Numbered from the stretch's first letter, positions 22,824 through 32,867 are shown. The stretch is DNA of 64,000 nt from an uncultured Bacteroidales bacterium (GCA_900319645.1 ONPG01000009.1:1-64000); one strand, 5' to 3'. Numbers and translations: made by a program. The notes: generated by a model from the sequence alone, not told the origin.

Positions 22824-25679
22824 ATGAACGGTTTAGAACAATTCCTCTTTACGCCGTCTATCACCCAGTCGCTTCTTTGGTTGACGATAGTAATGACGGT
22901 CGGCTTATGGCTGAGCGAGAAAGCTAAGATCAAGCATTTCTCGCTTGGTGTCACGTGGGTTTTGTTTGTGGGTATTGCCCTGGCGTCCTTCGGCGTGCGC
23001 ATAGACCATCATATTGCCCAGTTTGCCAAGGATTTTGGTCTGATTCTTTTTGTCTATTCCATTGGATTGCAGGTCGGTCCTTCTTTCTCGCCTTTCAAAC
23101 GCGGCGGATTGCAACTGAATATGCTTGCAGCAGCAGTTGTTTTGCTGGCCTGCGTGTGTGCAATCGTGCTGCACTATACCACCGGTATTGATATGTCCAC
23201 TATGGCGGGTATCATGTCAGGTGCTACCACTTCGACGCCTTCTCTGGCATCTGCGCAGCAGGCTTATCAGGACATTACAGGAACCGTCAATCCCGATATT
23301 GCTACCGGCTATGCCGTGGCTTATCCGTTGAGCATAGTGGGAGTGATACTGGCTATCGAACTGATCCGCCGCTGTTTCCGTGTGCAGTTGCCCGAAGAGG
23401 AAAAACACTTGCGTGAGGCTGCTTCGGAGACGAATGAAGAGCCTGTTTGCGTGGATATTACGCTCAATAATCCCCAGTTGGATGTCATGACGCTGGACGA
23501 ACTGCAACGGATCTGTCCTGTCAAAGAGATGGTGGTCAGTCGCGTCATTCGTCCCGATGGTTCGGACGAATTGATTAACGAACAGACCACTTTCCGCAAC
23601 GGCGATACTATCCGTATTCTGACGGATAAACAACATATTGATTCCTTGCGTTTGCTGGGTAAGATGAAGGATTACGACCTGAAAGTGCAACGCGAGAAAT
23701 CCGACCATCTTATCTCGCGCCGTATAGCTGTCACCAAACCGGAGTGCAACGGCAAGCGAATCCGTTCGTTCAATCTCCGCCAGCAATACCACGCTACTAT
23801 CACACGCGTCAGCCGTGCGGGTATCGATCTGCTGGCTACGCCGGATATGGTTCTTCAGTTGGGCGACCGGCTGATGGTGGTGGGCGACAAGAACGATGTG
23901 AGCCGTGTGGCGGACACGTTTGGCAACGAGCTGAAACGTCTGGATGCGCCTCATCTGCTGCCTGTCTTTTTTGGCATGGTGTTGGGTATCTGTGTCGGTT
24001 TGCTGCCTATTCCGCTACCCGGAATGGGGCAGACTTTCAAACTGGGTCTTGTGGGCGGTTCGCTTATCGTAGCAATCCTGATCGGCCATTACGGACCCTA
24101 TTATAATATGGTCACGTTCTCCACCACATCCGCCAATATGATGCTACGCCAAATCGGTTTGACGCTTTTCCTTGCCGCCTTGGGCTTGAGTGTGGGCGAG
24201 AATTTCGTCCCGACGCTTATGGCGGGCGGATACCTGTGGATAGGCTATGGCTTTTTGATTACAATAGTTCCGCTGCTTATAGTGGGTGTGTTCGCTTATA
24301 AGTGGCTGAATATGAACTATTTCAACGTGGTCGGCATGTTGATCGGTTCGATGACCTCTGCGATGGCGTTGCCTTATGCGCAATCGCTCTCAAGCGAGAA
24401 TAACCAAGCTTCTGTTTGCTATGCAACAGTCTATCCGTTTACTACTTTCCTTCGTGTGATGGCGGCGCAATTGCTGGTTCTTGTCTTTTGCAGTTTCACC
24501 ACGCCGGATACCATTTCTCCGCAAGCCCTTCCGCAAGAAGTCAACACGCTAACGGGCGACGAGTACGGACCTGTTCTCTCAATAGACGACCGAACGCTCT
24601 ATTTTGTGGGTTTGGATCGGGAGGATGGTACGCCGAGTGAGGATATCTATGTCTCGCGCAAGGATCCGAAAACGGGCAAATGGGGTAGACCACGCCGCAT
24701 AGCAGAGCTGAGCAATCCTTACCGCAACGAGGCGCCAACGGCACTTTCGGGCGACGGAAAAACCATGCTCCTTTTTGTGGAAGGGCGCATGTGTTTCTCG
24801 ATCTTTCGGACTTCTATGTGGAGCGAACCGCGTCCGCTGCCTAAGTATCTGCAACTGGGCAACTGGCAGGCGGACGCTATGATAACTGCTGATGGCAAGG
24901 CTCTTCTTTTTGCTTCTAACTATCCGGCGGAAGGTGAGGATAAACCAAGCCTCAATATCTTTGTTTCCGAATGGGATGACCAAGGTCGTTGGGGTGAACC
25001 GTATTCGATAGGTCAGGCTATCAATACCACGGGCATGGAGCGTTCGCCTTTCCTCCATCCTGACTTGCACACGCTCTATTTCTCTTCCGATCGTCCGGGC
25101 ACAATGGGCGATTTGGATGTGTGGGTCAGCCGTCGTCTGAGCGACACGTGTTGGAACTGCTGGTCCGAACCTGTGAATCTGGGACCGCAAATCAATACAC
25201 CTGGGCGTGATTGCTGGTATAAGATTTCCACGGATGGCACACAGGCTTATTATGCCCAGAAAAGTGGCGAGAAATTCGACATCTATACCATCGAATTGCC
25301 GGAAGACAAACGTCCTGAGACAATCACGGTACTTGCTGCCGGCACTCCGATTGCTATCCAAAATCTGCTTTTTGAAACCAATAAGGCAGTCATTCTGCCC
25401 GAATCATTACCCGAACTCAAACGTATTGCGGATTATATCCGAGTCTATGGCTACAAAGTCAGCTTGGCGGGACATACGGATAATATCGGTCAGCCGGAAG
25501 CGAACCAGATTCTCTCTCAGGAACGTGCAGAAGCTGTGCGGCAGCAACTGATTGCTTTTGGTTGTGAGCCGGACGCTATTCAGGCTGTCGGATTTGGCGA
25601 TACTCGGCCCGTGGCAGATAACAATTCCAAGGAAGGACGACAACTCAACCGACGCGTCGAAATTACCTTGCTTCCGTAG
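22824..25679 (+). CDS. Fusion: AspT/YidE-type transporter + periplasmic PD40-like propeller + OmpA peptidoglycan-binding domain
   Basis: This 951-residue single ORF has three parts. Residues 1-556 are a complete AAE/YidE-type permease: two half-repeats of about five helices, each with the family's glycine-rich motif (IMSGATTSTPSLASAQQAY; GMLIGSMTSAMALPYAQ), separated by two RCK/TrkA-C-like domains (~205-370). Residues ~577-826 read as WD40-like/PD40 blades: YGPVLSIDDRTLYFVG, DLHTLYFSSDRPGTMGDLD, DGTQAYYAQ. Residues 835-951 are an OmpA domain with LAGHTDNIGQPEANQILSQ, the following ERAEAV, and NRRVEI. The last permease helix ends at the junction (~24490) and would deliver the tail to the periplasm in place of a signal peptide. 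No stop or frame change interrupts it. Confidence 0.85.
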   Translation: MNGLEQFLFTPSITQSLLWLTIVMTVGLWLSEKAKIKHFSLGVTWVLFVGIALASFGVRIDHHIAQFAKDFGLILFVYSIGLQVGPSFSPFKRGGLQLNMLAAAVVLLACVCAIVLHYTTGIDMSTMAGIMSGATTSTPSLASAQQAYQDITGTVNPDIATGYAVAYPLSIVGVILAIELIRRCFRVQLPEEEKHLREAASETNEEPVCVDITLNNPQLDVMTLDELQRICPVKEMVVSRVIRPDGSDELINEQTTFRNGDTIRILTDKQHIDSLRLLGKMKDYDLKVQREKSDHLISRRIAVTKPECNGKRIRSFNLRQQYHATITRVSRAGIDLLATPDMVLQLGDRLMVVGDKNDVSRVADTFGNELKRLDAPHLLPVFFGMVLGICVGLLPIPLPGMGQTFKLGLVGGSLIVAILIGHYGPYYNMVTFSTTSANMMLRQIGLTLFLAALGLSVGENFVPTLMAGGYLWIGYGFLITIVPLLIVGVFAYKWLNMNYFNVVGMLIGSMTSAMALPYAQSLSSENNQASVCYATVYPFTTFLRVMAAQLLVLVFCSFTTPDTISPQALPQEVNTLTGDEYGPVLSIDDRTLYFVGLDREDGTPSEDIYVSRKDPKTGKWGRPRRIAELSNPYRNEAPTALSGDGKTMLLFVEGRMCFSIFRTSMWSEPRPLPKYLQLGNWQADAMITADGKALLFASNYPAEGEDKPSLNIFVSEWDDQGRWGEPYSIGQAINTTGMERSPFLHPDLHTLYFSSDRPGTMGDLDVWVSRRLSDTCWNCWSEPVNLGPQINTPGRDCWYKISTDGTQAYYAQKSGEKFDIYTIELPEDKRPETITVLAAGTPIAIQNLLFETNKAVILPESLPELKRIADYIRVYGYKVSLAGHTDNIGQPEANQILSQERAEAVRQQLIAFGCEPDAIQAVGFGDTRPVADNNSKEGRQLNRRVEITLLP

Positions 25680-25703
25680 CCTGCACACTCGTTTAATAGC
25701 TAC

Positions 25704-25747
25704 TTTTCGGGCTTACTGCTGTAATTTTCTAAATTTCCGCCCGAAAA
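25704..25747 (+). terminator. Inverted repeat after the fusion gene
   Basis: TTTTCGGGC (25704-25712) pairs perfectly with GCCCGAAAA (25739-25747) around a 26-nt loop. It may end the transcript. Its right arm touches the -33 element of the next promoter. Confidence 0.5.
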
Positions 25748-25779
25748 TTTGCTCACATCATATTTTTTTTGTAACTTTG
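25748..25779 (+). promoter_or_regulatory. V-type ATPase operon promoter
   Basis: TTTGC at 25748 and TAACTTTG at 25772-25779, 20 nt apart. The first gene starts about 65 nt downstream. Confidence 0.8.
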
Positions 25780-25846
25780 TAGCCGATTTGGATTTTACCC
25801 CGAATCGACACCTTGATTTGCTAATAATTAAAACACTTAAGATATT

Positions 25847-26431
25847 ATGAATTTATCTGAATTAACCGACAAACTGTACGCCGAGGGCGTAGAGAAGGGT
25901 AACGCCGAAGCGCAGCAGATTGTAGAGAAAGCCAATGCTCAAGCAGCTGAAATCCTTGCGCAGGCAGAGAAAAAAGCGGCAGCTCTCATGGCTGAAGCCG
26001 AGACCAAAGCGGCTGAACTGGACAAAAAGACACGCGCGGAATTGAAGCTCTATGCGGAGCAAAGTGTCAACGCTGTCAAAACCGAAATCACCAACCTTCT
26101 TTCCGACAAGATTGCTTCCGACAGCGTCAAAGCCGCAACTGCCGACCCGAAGTTCATGCAATCCGTGATTGCCAAACTCGCCGAGCAGATGGCGAAAGAC
26201 GGCGAAGTTGTTATCGAAGCCAAAGATGCCGAAGCCTTACGTAAGTATTTCCTGGCTAACGCAAAGGCAATCCTAAACAATTCAGCACATATTTCCGAGG
26301 TAAAAGGCATCAAAACCGACTTCACCATCCAGCCTGCTAAGGGAGGCTACAAACTCGCCTTCGGAGACGCCGAGTTTATCGCATACTTCAAGGAAATGCT
26401 TCGTCCGCAACTCGTTGAGGAACTATTTTAA
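25847..26431 (+). CDS. ntpE: V-type ATPase subunit E (peripheral stalk)
   Basis: This 194-residue protein begins MNLSELTDKLYAEGVEKGNA and has a long Ala/Glu/Lys-rich helix (QQIVEKANAQAAEILAQAEK to about residue 75). That helix pairs with subunit G or its equivalent as the peripheral stalk. A globular C-terminal domain (VVIEAKDAEALRKYFL, LRPQLVEELF) binds the catalytic head. It is the first gene of the operon, as in other Bacteroidetes. Confidence 0.9.
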   Translation: MNLSELTDKLYAEGVEKGNAEAQQIVEKANAQAAEILAQAEKKAAALMAEAETKAAELDKKTRAELKLYAEQSVNAVKTEITNLLSDKIASDSVKAATADPKFMQSVIAKLAEQMAKDGEVVIEAKDAEALRKYFLANAKAILNNSAHISEVKGIKTDFTIQPAKGGYKLAFGDAEFIAYFKEMLRPQLVEELF

Positions 26432-26563
26432 TTGACGATTAGACGATTGACGAGGTACGATTGATTGAAGATTTATAAAAATGACGATTGTCAACAGCAA
26501 AATCGTAAATAAAATTCAATCGTAAATAAATAGTAAATCGTAAATTTGTAAATCGTAAATAAC
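26432..26563 (+). repeat. Word-repeat spacer between subunit E and the DUF2764 gene
   Basis: A 132-bp spacer of GACGATTGACGA words then AATCGTAAATAAA words. It is unusually long for an operon and contains no ORF or promoter box. Confidence 0.8.
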
Positions 26564-27172
26564 ATGACTTACGAATATTTACTTGCCGGACTTCCGGAAC
26601 TCAAAGCAGGTTCCGATGCACCTGTCTCTCTCGAAAAACTCGATGAGTTGTTCGACGAGCAGTTGCGTGCGTCTGACCGGGCTTTGTTGGACTTGTTGCG
26701 TGCGCCTATGAACGAAGAGACGCTCGCTCAGGGACTCAAGGCCAAGAACCGCTTTGTCCGGGAATGGTTCGGTTTTAATCAGGACATGAACAACGTGCTC
26801 GTAGCGCAAATATGCCGCAAGCATGGCTTCGACGTCAAGACGCAGATCGTTGGCGAGGGTGAAGTGGCGGAGCAACTTCGCACGCACACGTCTCAAAAGG
26901 ACTTCGGACTCAACGAACTGCCGGGCGATTATCAATCTATTCTCGCACTTGCGCAGATCGAAGACCTTATGCAGCGTGAGAAAGCCCAGGATGCTATCCG
27001 TTTCGAATGGCTCCAAGACCGCACGGAGTTCGATTTCTTCTCGCCGGAGATGGTCTTTGCGTACTATCTCGAAGCGCAAATGCTCCATCGCTGGTCTATC
27101 CTGACCATCGAGGAAGGCGAACGTATCTTCCGAGACATGGTGAAGGACATGAAAAAAGGTGTAAAACTTTAA
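26564..27172 (+). CDS. DUF2764 protein of the V-type ATPase operon (probable subunit C/d counterpart)
   Basis: This 202-residue helical protein begins MTYEYLLAGLPELKAGSDAP, the typical opening of DUF2764 proteins, which always stand between subunits E and A in Bacteroidetes V-ATPase operons. No separate subunit C/d gene is present, so it is likely the central-stalk socket linking the rotor to the membrane ring. That is inference from position and helical character. Segments LRAPMNEETLAQGLKAKNRF and WSILTIEEGERIFRDMVKDM fit helical repeats. An AT-rich word spacer follows. Confidence 0.82.
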   Translation: MTYEYLLAGLPELKAGSDAPVSLEKLDELFDEQLRASDRALLDLLRAPMNEETLAQGLKAKNRFVREWFGFNQDMNNVLVAQICRKHGFDVKTQIVGEGEVAEQLRTHTSQKDFGLNELPGDYQSILALAQIEDLMQREKAQDAIRFEWLQDRTEFDFFSPEMVFAYYLEAQMLHRWSILTIEEGERIFRDMVKDMKKGVKL

Positions 27173-27286
27173 TCGTGCCCTTTAGGGCTAAGAAAAAAGG
27201 AGTAAAACTTGACGCGTAATTTGGTCAAATGATTAAATGGCCAAATAAATGACTAAATTGTAAATGATAAAATCGTAAATAACTTT
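27173..27286 (+). repeat. Word-repeat spacer before subunit A
   Basis: It contains AAGAAAAAAGGAGTAAAACTT echoing the 3' end of the preceding gene (AAAAAAGGTGTAAAACTTTAA), then ATGATTAAATGGCCAAATAAATGAC and AAATCGTAAATAAC words. The echo suggests a local duplication of the gene's last ~20 bp. Confidence 0.75.
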
Positions 27287-29044
27287 ATGACTACTGGAAA
27301 AGTTAAAGGAATTATTGCCAACCTGGTGACCGTCGCAGTTGACGGTCCGGTTGCGCAAAACGAAATTTGCTACATCTACGTCGGCGAGACCAAACTGATG
27401 GCGGAGGTCATCAAGGTCATTGGAGCTAACGTATATGCGCAGGTGTTCGAGTCCACGCGTGGCCTTAAGGTGGGCAACAAAGTGGAGTTCACGGGACACA
27501 TGCTTGAGGTGACGCTTGGTCCGGGTCTGCTCAGCCGTAACTATGACGGTCTGCAGAACGACCTCGACAAACTCACGGGAGTGTTCCTCAAACGTGGTGA
27601 GTACAACTTCCCCCTCGACCAAGAGAAGAAATGGTCCTTCACCCCTATCGCCAAGATTGGCGATAAGGTAGAAGCCGCTGCTTGGCTGGGCGAAGTGGAC
27701 GAAAACCACCAGCCGCACAAGATCATGGTACCTTTCGTTTTCGAAGGAACCTATACCGTCAAAGCCGTCAAGGCAGCCGGCGAATACACCATCAATGAGG
27801 TGATCGCCGTGCTGACAGATGCAGAAGGACAAGACCACGCAGTAACCATGGTTCAGAAATGGCCGGTGAAGAAAGCGATCCTCGCATATCGCGAGAAACC
27901 GCGTCCCTTCAAACTGCTCGAAACAGGTGTGCGTACCATCGATACCGCTAACCCGCTTTGCGAGGGAGGAACAGGCTTCATTCCTGGTCCGTTCGGTACC
28001 GGTAAGACCGTCCTCCAGCACGCTATCTCCAAACAAGCGGAAGCGGACATCGTGATTATCGCAGCCTGCGGTGAGCGTGCCAACGAGGTCGTAGAGACCT
28101 TCACCGAGTTCCCTGAACTCGATGACCCGCACACCGGACGCAAACTGATGGAGCGTACTATCATCATCGCCAACACGTCTAACATGCCGGTTGCATCCCG
28201 TGAGGCGTCTGTTTATACTTCCATGACCATCGCTGAGTATTATCGTTCGATGGGGCTGCGTGTCCTCCTTATGGCGGACTCCACTTCCCGTTGGGCACAA
28301 GCGCTCCGTGAGATGTCTAACCGTCTGGAGGAGCTTCCTGGACAGGATGCCTTCCCAATGGACCTCTCTGCAATCATCGGTGCTTTCTACGCACGCGCAG
28401 GATACGTGTACCTTAATAATGGAGCTACCGGTTCTGTTACCTTCCTCGGTACCGTTTCGCCGGCCGGTGGTAACCTCAAAGAGCCGGTTACCGAAGGTAC
28501 GAAGAAAGTGGCACGTTGCTTCTATGCCCTTGAGCAGGCTCGTGCTGACCGCAAACGTTACCCGGCTGTCAACCCCATTGACTCGTACTCCAAATATGTG
28601 GAATACCCTGAGTTTGAGGAGTATATCTCCGGCTTGATTGACAAAGAGTGGCTGCCGATGGTCAACGACATGAAGACCTATCTGCAACGTGGTAAAGAGA
28701 TTCAGGAGCAGATCAACATCCTCGGTGACGACGGTGTGCCTGTGGATTACCACGAGGCGTTCTGGAAATCCGAAGTGATTGACTTCGTCATCCTCCAGCA
28801 GGATGCCTTCGATAAGATCGACGCCGTTTGTCCGCTCGAGCGCCAGCAGTATATGCTTCACCTCGTTATGGACATCTGCAAACACGACTACGATTTCGAT
28901 AACTTCCTCGATGTCATCGATTACTTCAAGCGCGTCATCAACCTCTGCAAACAGATGAACTACTGTGAGTTCCACTCCGCCGAGTTTGAGGACTACCGCA
29001 AGAAACTCGATGCTCTCCTGGCTGAAAAGCAGATCGCTGCGTAA
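27287..29044 (+). CDS. ntpA: V-type ATPase catalytic subunit A
   Basis: This 585-residue subunit hydrolyses ATP in the V1 head. The Walker A motif GPFGTGKT (about 234-241) has Thr where most family members have Ser. GERANEVVETFTEFPEL, the Walker B region VLLMADSTSRWAQALREMS and the arm region RYPAVNPIDSYSKY are intact. The non-homologous insertion typical of A subunits lies at ~110-190 and is comparatively short. The start at 27287 (MTTGKVKGIIANLVTVAVDG) fits the family. Confidence 0.95.
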   Translation: MTTGKVKGIIANLVTVAVDGPVAQNEICYIYVGETKLMAEVIKVIGANVYAQVFESTRGLKVGNKVEFTGHMLEVTLGPGLLSRNYDGLQNDLDKLTGVFLKRGEYNFPLDQEKKWSFTPIAKIGDKVEAAAWLGEVDENHQPHKIMVPFVFEGTYTVKAVKAAGEYTINEVIAVLTDAEGQDHAVTMVQKWPVKKAILAYREKPRPFKLLETGVRTIDTANPLCEGGTGFIPGPFGTGKTVLQHAISKQAEADIVIIAACGERANEVVETFTEFPELDDPHTGRKLMERTIIIANTSNMPVASREASVYTSMTIAEYYRSMGLRVLLMADSTSRWAQALREMSNRLEELPGQDAFPMDLSAIIGAFYARAGYVYLNNGATGSVTFLGTVSPAGGNLKEPVTEGTKKVARCFYALEQARADRKRYPAVNPIDSYSKYVEYPEFEEYISGLIDKEWLPMVNDMKTYLQRGKEIQEQINILGDDGVPVDYHEAFWKSEVIDFVILQQDAFDKIDAVCPLERQQYMLHLVMDICKHDYDFDNFLDVIDYFKRVINLCKQMNYCEFHSAEFEDYRKKLDALLAEKQIAA

Positions 29045-29106
29045 ATCGTAAATAATTACAATTGTAAATAAATCGTACATCGTAAATCGTTAAATCGTAA
29101 ATTATT
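29045..29106 (+). repeat. Word-repeat spacer between subunits A and B
   Basis: 62 bp made almost only of AAATCGTAAAT(A) words with variants GTACATCGTAAATCGTTAAATC. Same word family as the two preceding spacers. Confidence 0.8.
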
Positions 29107-30427
29107 ATGGCTAAAGCATTTCAAAAGATATATACGCAGATTACTGCTATTACCAAAGCGACCTGTTCGCTTAAGGCAGAAGGTGTCGGTAACGATGAAC
29201 TTGCAACTGTCAACGGCAAACTTGCGCAGGTAGTAAAAATCATCGGTGATGAGGTGACGCTCCAGGTGTTCCAGGGTACCGAAGGTATTCCAACCAACGC
29301 CGAAGTGGTTTTCCTCGGCAAAGCGCCGACCCTCAAAGTGTCCGACCAACTCGCAGGACGTTTCTTCAATGCGTACGGTGACCCGATCGATGGCGGACCT
29401 GCTATCGAAGGCAAAGAGATTGAAATTGGTGGTCCTTCCGTGAACCCCGTTCGTCGTAAACAACCGTCAGAGCTTATCGCAACCGGTATCGCTGGTATCG
29501 ACCTGAACAACACCCTCGTTTCCGGACAGAAGATACCGTTCTTCGCCGACCCCGATCAGCCGTACAACCAGGTGATGGCTAACGTGGCTCTCCGTGCAGA
29601 GGCAGACAAGATCATCCTCGGCGGTATGGGTCTGACCAACGATGTATTTCAAGAACGTCTTCTCCAACGCCGGCGTGCTTGACCACATCGTTTCGTTCGT
29701 CAATACGACCGAGAATCCGCCTGTGGAGCGACTCCTGATCCCGGATATGGCACTTACTGCCGCAGAGTATTTCGCGGTAGAGAAACACGAGAAAGTGCTC
29801 GTCCTCCTCACCGATATGACGCTCTACGCCGATGCACTGGCAATCGTCTCCAACCGTATGGATCAGATTCCTTCCAAGGACTCCATGCCGGGTTCGCTCT
29901 ATTCCGACCTCGCTAAGATCTACGAGAAAGCGGTTCAGTTCCCGGAGACCATCGGTGGCGGTTCTATCACCATCATCGCCGTAACAACCCTTTCCGGTGG
30001 TGACATCACTCACGCTATTCCGGATAACACCGGTTACATCACAGAGGGTCAGCTCTATCTCCGCCGTGACTCCGAAATCGGTAAAGTCATCGTCGATCCG
30101 TTCCGTTCGCTCTCGCGTCTGAAACAGTTGGTGGCCGGCAAAAAGACCCGCGAAGACCATCCGCAGGTGATGAATGCTGCTGTTCGCCTTTATGCCGACG
30201 CCGCAAACGCCAAAACCAAGAAAGAGAACGGTTTCGACCTTACCGACTACGACAACCGCTGTCTTGATTTTGCACGCGACTACAGCCGCGAGATCCTCGC
30301 TATCGACGTGAATATCAACACCGTCCAGATGCTCGACATCGCATGGCAACTCTTCGGTAAATACTTCAAACCCGAAGAGGTCAACATCAAAGCCGCCCTC
30401 GTGGAGAAATATTGGCCGGCTAAATGA
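29107..30427 (+). pseudogene. ntpB: V-type ATPase subunit B, frameshifted near 29645
   Basis: Two overlapping frames together make one B subunit. The first (29107-29682) encodes MAKAFQKIYTQITAIT to IILGGMGLTND and then runs out of family sequence. The second (29642-30427) resumes at YFKNVFSNAGVLDHIVSFVN and continues to the normal end NIKAALVEKYWPAK. The break lies in AACGATGTATTTCAAG, where B subunits usually have GLTND-M-Y-x-YFKN. Loss of 8 bases would explain both the missing residues and the frame change. Both halves are otherwise free of damage, so this may be a very recent mutation, a sequencing or assembly error, or reinitiation at the ATG at 29642. Subunit B forms the non-catalytic nucleotide site. 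Confidence 0.85.
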
Positions 30428-30461
30428 GAAAATATAAAAATGAGAAAATGAGGAAATAGCC

Positions 30462-31088
30462 ATGGCTATAACTTACCAGTTTAATAAGACGTCACTGCAG
30501 ACTTTGGAGAAAGATCTGAAGATGCGGCAACGGACTTTGCCCACTTTGCAAAGCAAAGAGACAGCTCTTCGTCTCGAAGTGAAGAAGGCAAAGAAAGAAC
30601 TCGATGACTTGAATCAAGAAGTCGAGCGCCGTATCAAAGATTACGACCAGATGATTGCACTTTGGGGCGAATTTGACACTTCGCTCATCCACGTGGACGA
30701 CGTGCGCATGTCTATTAAAAAGATCGCAGGCGTGCGCGTACCCGTGTTGGATGAAGTCGTCTATTCGACCAAAGAGTTCTCACTCTTCTCGTCTCCCAAA
30801 TGGTTTGCAGATGGTTTTGAGCAACTCAAAGCCATCGCCGATGTCGGTATCCGCCAGGAATTCATTCAGCGCAAAGTGGAACTGCTCGAGTATGCGCGTA
30901 AGAAAACAACGCAGAAAGTGAACCTCTTTGAGAAAGTGCAGATCCCTGGTTATCAGGATGCTATACGTAAAATCAAACGATTTATGGAAGACGAAGAGAA
31001 CCTCTCCAAGTCCAGCCAGAAGATCGTTAAGTCCAAACGCGAAGCCGAAGCGCGCGCCGCGGAAGAACAGAAAGGAGGTAACGCATGA
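30462..31088 (+). CDS. ntpD: V-type ATPase subunit D (central rotor)
   Basis: This 208-residue protein begins MAITYQFNKTSLQTLEKDLK and is dominated by N- and C-terminal antiparallel helices (LPTLQSKETALRLEVKKAKK; ARKKTTQKVNLFEKVQIPGY, the conserved C-terminal helix). These form the rotating shaft inside the A3B3 head. Its stop overlaps the start of subunit I by 4 bp. No subunit F gene is visible in the operon. Confidence 0.9.
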   Translation: MAITYQFNKTSLQTLEKDLKMRQRTLPTLQSKETALRLEVKKAKKELDDLNQEVERRIKDYDQMIALWGEFDTSLIHVDDVRMSIKKIAGVRVPVLDEVVYSTKEFSLFSSPKWFADGFEQLKAIADVGIRQEFIQRKVELLEYARKKTTQKVNLFEKVQIPGYQDAIRKIKRFMEDEENLSKSSQKIVKSKREAEARAAEEQKGGNA

Positions 31089-32867
31089 TTACGCAAATGA
31101 AGAAATACACCTTCTTGGTGTTCCATCGTGATTACGAACCGTTCCTGACGCAACTCCGCGACCTCGGTGTAGTACATATCACCCAGAAAGCCGCAGGTCT
31201 CATCGAAGATGATGAGCAACTCCAGGCAGCCCTCCAACATGAGGATGAGCTGCGTCGTTTGCTCAAACAAGGTGCGCCGGATCAACTCCTCGCAGAACGT
31301 GCTAACATCGAACAAAGCATCACCGATGCGCAAACAGCCGCACAACAAGCTGCCGTTTGGGGCGAGTTCGATCCTGCGCGTATCCAACAACTCAAAGAAG
31401 CCGGCTACACGCTTCGTTTTTTCGCTTGCAGCACTTCTGCCTTCCAGGAAGAGTGGGGTATAAAAGTCTCCGAGAAAGAGGGAAAGACCTATTTCATAAA
31501 CATCGATAACTCGTCTAAAGACCTCGATAACTCGATATCTCGAAATATCGATATCTCGGATCTTCTCGACAAAGCGACCGAAATTCCGCAGCCCGAGAAA
31601 TCCGCTGCGCAGTACCTGCAGGAAGTAGAGCGTCTCAAAACGCAACTTGCCGATGCCAATGCCCGCATTGAGGCATGGCAGTTAGCCAACATCGACAAAC
31701 TGCAAGCCGAACTCAAAGAAGCTCGTCAAAGTATTGATTGGCAGCGTGTTACGCTCTCTACCGACAAATTAGTTGAAGGTTCGCTCTGTCTCTTTGAGGG
31801 CTTCTGTCCGATTGACAAAGAGTCCGAACTGAACGCTATGCTCGCTGCCTCGCAAGTCTATTACGAGGAGACCGACCCGGAGAAAGAAGACGCTACGCCG
31901 ATCAAACTGCGTAACAACGCGTTCACCAAACTCTTCGAACCTCTCACGGGTATGTACGGCTGGCCGGACTACCACGAGTTTGACCCGACGCCGATTCTCG
32001 GTCCGTTCTTCCTCTTGTTCTTCGCCATCTGTATGGGTGATTGCGGATACGGATTACTACTGATCCTCATCGGCGCACTCATCGCAAAGGGCAAACTGAA
32101 GATAGAGATGTTCGACGGCTTAGGTCCGATCATCACCGTCCTCGGTGTCGGAACAGCTGTAGTGGGTTTCTTCTTGGGAACATTCTTCGGTATCGATCTC
32201 TACAACGCTTCGTGGGTGCCAGACGCACTCAAATCCGTTATGATCAAAGGAAACGTCATGGGCTATGACATCCAGATGGTGATGGCGCTATGTATTGGTG
32301 TCTTCCATATCTGCCTGGCAATGACCATCAAAGCGATCTCTTATACCCTTCGCGATGGATTCAGAGCTACTGTCTCTACGTGGGGATGGCTGCTGCTCAT
32401 CGTTGGTACGATTGCTACACTCATCGTCACCATGACTTTCTCCTTGCCGGCAGAAGTGACCAAATGGACGCTCATTGCCATCGGTTCCATCTCCGCTTTG
32501 GGTATCTATATCTTCAATACGCCGGGACGTAATCCGTTGATTAACATCGGAGCCGGATTGTGGGATACATACAACATGGCGACCGGAATCTTGGGCGACA
32601 CCTTGTCCTATATCCGTCTCTATGCCCTTGGTTTGGCAGGCGGAATGCTCGGTGGCGCGTTCAATAACTTAGCCGGAATGGTCTTGGGAGACAACCCGAC
32701 ATGGCAGTGGTTGCCGTTTGTGCTGATTATCATCATCGGTCACGCGCTCAACCTGGCGATGTCTGCCCTCGGTGCCTTTGTTCACCCGCTGCGTCTCTCG
32801 TTCGTTGAGTACTTCAAGAACTCCGGATACCAAGGTTCCGGAAAACTCTATCAACCCTTTAAGAAAT

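Noticed and set aside
27233-29080. 615-codon frame antisense to V-ATPase subunit A
   Set aside because: Mirror of codon bias in ntpA; no promoter or recognisable protein.
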